The notes under the pieces were generated by a model that saw nothing but the letters and a program-made list of their open reading frames with translations, had not been told where the DNA came from and made no database searches. The position numbers and the translations under genes were made by a program. 64,000 nucleotides of DNA from Streptomyces violaceorubidus (GTDB lineage Bacteria > Actinomycetota > Actinomycetes > Streptomycetales > Streptomycetaceae), in assembly GCF_000717995.1 (NCBI RefSeq), contig NZ_JODM01000001.1, positions 558,001-622,000 on the forward strand, read 5' to 3'. Of this stretch, positions 62,519 to 64,000 are shown piece after piece (position 1 is the first letter of the stretch; each line of letters starts with the position of its first letter).

Positions 62519-63109
62519 TCAGACCGTGGTGACGACCTGGTCGTAGGCCAGCCGCGGGGAGCGCGGGAACCAGGCGTCCGGGCCCGGACGGCCGATGTTG
62601 ACGACCATCAGCGGGGTGTGGTCGTCGTCCAGGAACTCCTTGCGCAGGCCCTCGAAGTCGAGGCCGGTCATCGGTCCGGCGGCCAGGCCCGCGGCGCGGA
62701 CGCCGACGATGAAGTACGCGGCCTGGAGGGCGGCGTTCAGGGTGGCCGTGCCCTCGCGGACCGGACGCTCGCTGAAGAAGGCGTCCTTGGCCTGCGGGAA
62801 GTGCGGGAGGAGCTGCGGCAGCTCCTCGTGGAACTCGTTGTCCGCGGACAGGATCGCGACCAGCGGGGCGGTGGCCGTCTTGGCGCGGTTGCCCTCCGCC
62901 ATGTGGGTGACCAGGCGCTCGCGGGCCTCGGGGGAGCGGACCAGCGTGATGCGCAGCGGCGACTGGTTGAAGGCGGTCGGGCCGTACTTGACCAGGTCGT
63001 AGATCGCCTGCATCTGCTCGTCGGTCACCGGCTCGTCGGTGAAGGTGTTCGCCGTGCGGGCCTCGCGGAACAGGAGGTCCTGGGCGGCGGGGTCAAGAAC
63101 GAGAGACAT
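62519..63109 (-). CDS. RutE-like malonic semialdehyde reductase / nitroreductase
   Basis: 196 aa, FMN-dependent nitroreductase fold of the HadB/RutE subfamily ([69 protein letters not shown]). It reduces small aldehydes or quinone-like substrates with NAD(P)H. A quasi-palindrome lies about 85 bp upstream. It is monocistronic. Confidence 0.92.
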   Translation of the reverse strand: MSLVLDPAAQDLLFREARTANTFTDEPVTDEQMQAIYDLVKYGPTAFNQSPLRITLVRSPEARERLVTHMAEGNRAKTATAPLVAILSADNEFHEELPQLLPHFPQAKDAFFSERPVREGTATLNAALQAAYFIVGVRAAGLAAGPMTGLDFEGLRKEFLDDDHTPLMVVNIGRPGPDAWFPRSPRLAYDQVVTTV

Positions 63110-63194
63110 GCGTGATCTTTCTCCGGGGGGTGCGTCGGCGCCGTGCGGCGTGGGGGCCGGGGGCCGTTGACGCTGGCGACACTACGCCAAAGAA

Positions 63195-63208
63195 GTTCAA
63201 GCTTCAAC
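63195..63208. promoter_or_regulatory. Quasi-palindrome upstream of the nitroreductase
   Basis: GTTCAAGCTTCAAC, symmetric except for positions 4 and 11. On the nitroreductase strand it also reads as TTGAA-GC-TTGAA. Sites of this type are often bound by MarR or HxlR regulators, but no such gene is adjacent. Confidence 0.35.
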
Positions 63209-63353
63209 CAATGTGAGATCCCGGTGACCCGCTTCACACGTCCGGCCGGGTGAAGGGGCCCTGGCGTATATGGCGGGGTGTGTGTCGAGAAGACGGGGTT
63301 TTCGGGCCGTGCGCCTATATGACGATGTGGAATTCAAGCCAGACAGCTTCGAG

Positions 63354-64000
63354 ATGGATGTATCCGGACCAACCGTCGCGGTCGTGGGGCTTGGCTACGT
63401 GGGACTCCCCACCGCACTCGCCCTCACCGACGCGGGCGCCACCGTCATCGGCGTCGACAGCAGCCCGGACCGGCTGCGGGACATCGCCCGCGGAGCGGTG
63501 GACCTGCTCCCGCTGCACCACGCGCAGCTCGCCTGCGCCTCGGCCGGCGACCGCTTCCGGCTCACCCCGGACGCCACGGCGGTGCGCGAGGCCGACGCCG
63601 TGGTCATCTGTGTGCCCACCCCCGTCGACGCCCGGCGCGAGCCCGACCTCACCGCGCTCTCCTCCGCCTGCGCCTCGGCGGTGGAGCACGCCGTGCCCGG
63701 CCAGCTGATCGTGCTCACCTCCACCAGCTACGTCGGCACCACCCGCGACCTGCTGGTCGAACCGCTGCGGGCCCGTGGGTTCACCGTCGACGAGGACGTG
63801 TACGTCGCCTTCTCCCCCGAGCGGATCGACCCCGGCAACGAACGCCACACCCCCGAACGCACCCCGCGCCTGGTCGGCGGCGCCGGACCGCGCAGCAGCC
63901 GCGCCGCCGCGGACCTGCTGGCCCCGACGGCCTCCGTCGTCCGGCCGGTCCCCGACCCCGAGACCGCCGAGATGGCCAAGCTCTGGGAGAACACCTACCG
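63354..64000 (+). CDS. Nucleotide-sugar (UDP-glucose/GDP-mannose type) dehydrogenase, 3' end cut by window edge
   Basis: The first 215 residues are visible. The NAD-binding motif VAVVGLGYVGLPTA begins at residue 8, and the family segment VICVPTPVD, TSTSYVGTTRDLLVEPL and AFSPERIDPGN follow. It oxidises the C6 hydroxyl of a nucleotide sugar to the uronic acid. The frame is open upstream to a GTG at 63309 (VRLYDDVEF...), which could be the true start; I give the first ATG. The catalytic Cys lies beyond the window. Confidence 0.9.
   Translation, partial: MDVSGPTVAVVGLGYVGLPTALALTDAGATVIGVDSSPDRLRDIARGAVDLLPLHHAQLACASAGDRFRLTPDATAVREADAVVICVPTPVDARREPDLTALSSACASAVEHAVPGQLIVLTSTSYVGTTRDLLVEPLRARGFTVDEDVYVAFSPERIDPGNERHTPERTPRLVGGAGPRSSRAAADLLAPTASVVRPVPDPETAEMAKLWENTY

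Overview
The window reads as chromosomal DNA of a Streptomyces. Base composition is very GC-rich with strong third-position GC bias, and there are many GTG starts and ATGA/GTGA stop-start overlaps. Genus-typical families are present: a WhiB-like regulator, a SigE-family sigma factor, a DUF1707 protein, a SpoIIE/PP2C-HATPase phosphatase, a Flp/Tad pilus locus and a secreted chitinase. The right half (ahpD-ahpC / oxyR, fumC, class I fumarase, wblI-like gene, glpX) has the gene order I associate with the Streptomyces coelicolor core chromosome. That comparison is from memory, not from a search.

Left part (1-15.6 kb). A partial receiver-domain protein is followed by a divergent pair of transcription units built around D-amino-acid or N-acyl-D-amino-acid use. 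Leftward are a D-aminoacylase and a PLP D-serine/threonine dehydratase-like enzyme. Rightward are a PfkB sugar-acid kinase, an IclR regulator, RidA and a GntP/DsdX-like permease. A 7-bp inverted repeat in the shared promoter is the obvious IclR operator. Next come an acidic PH-like protein, an Nramp-type transporter, a candidate secreted or injected toxin with an ADP-ribosyltransferase-like motif pattern, a sigma factor with its membrane partner, a membrane protein, and a GH18 chitinase with a DasR-like site upstream.

Middle part (15.9-26 kb). A Flp/Tad-type pilus locus contains CpaB, TadZ, two TadE-like pseudopilins, TadA, TadB, TadC, a Flp pilin and a TadG-like protein. It is followed by a lipoprotein and an OmpA-domain protein. 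No prepilin peptidase gene is present.

Accessory part (26-38.6 kb). An AraC-type regulator and small proteins lead into a tandemly duplicated, mosaic lipoprotein / secreted-protein gene pair. This carries three perfect 88-99 bp repeats and complementary deletions. A T7SS-linked module follows (a WXG100-like protein, a large T7SS-signal protein, a membrane protein and a possible immunity protein). Next are a flavin-dependent oxidoreductase coupled to a methyltransferase with a His-Pro-Asp repeat N-terminus, a (GACCCG)14 hexanucleotide tract, a winged-helix protein, and a gene-poor stretch that ends in a strong intrinsic terminator.

Right part (38.6-64 kb). Mostly housekeeping and stress genes: a PIN-PhoH ATPase, a transglycosylase-like SLT protein, an AI-2E family permease, ahpC-ahpD with divergent oxyR, a PadR-controlled ABC exporter, an SPFH/ribbon-helix-helix operon with a 14-bp palindrome at its promoter, a class A penicillin-binding protein, a SpoIIE-like phosphatase, a DUF402 protein, two unrelated fumarases, a DUF1707 protein, a WhiB-like regulator, GlpX, a DUF4245 protein, a RutE-like nitroreductase and the start of a nucleotide-sugar dehydrogenase cut by the right edge. 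I see no rRNA or tRNA gene, CRISPR array, insertion sequence or prophage.
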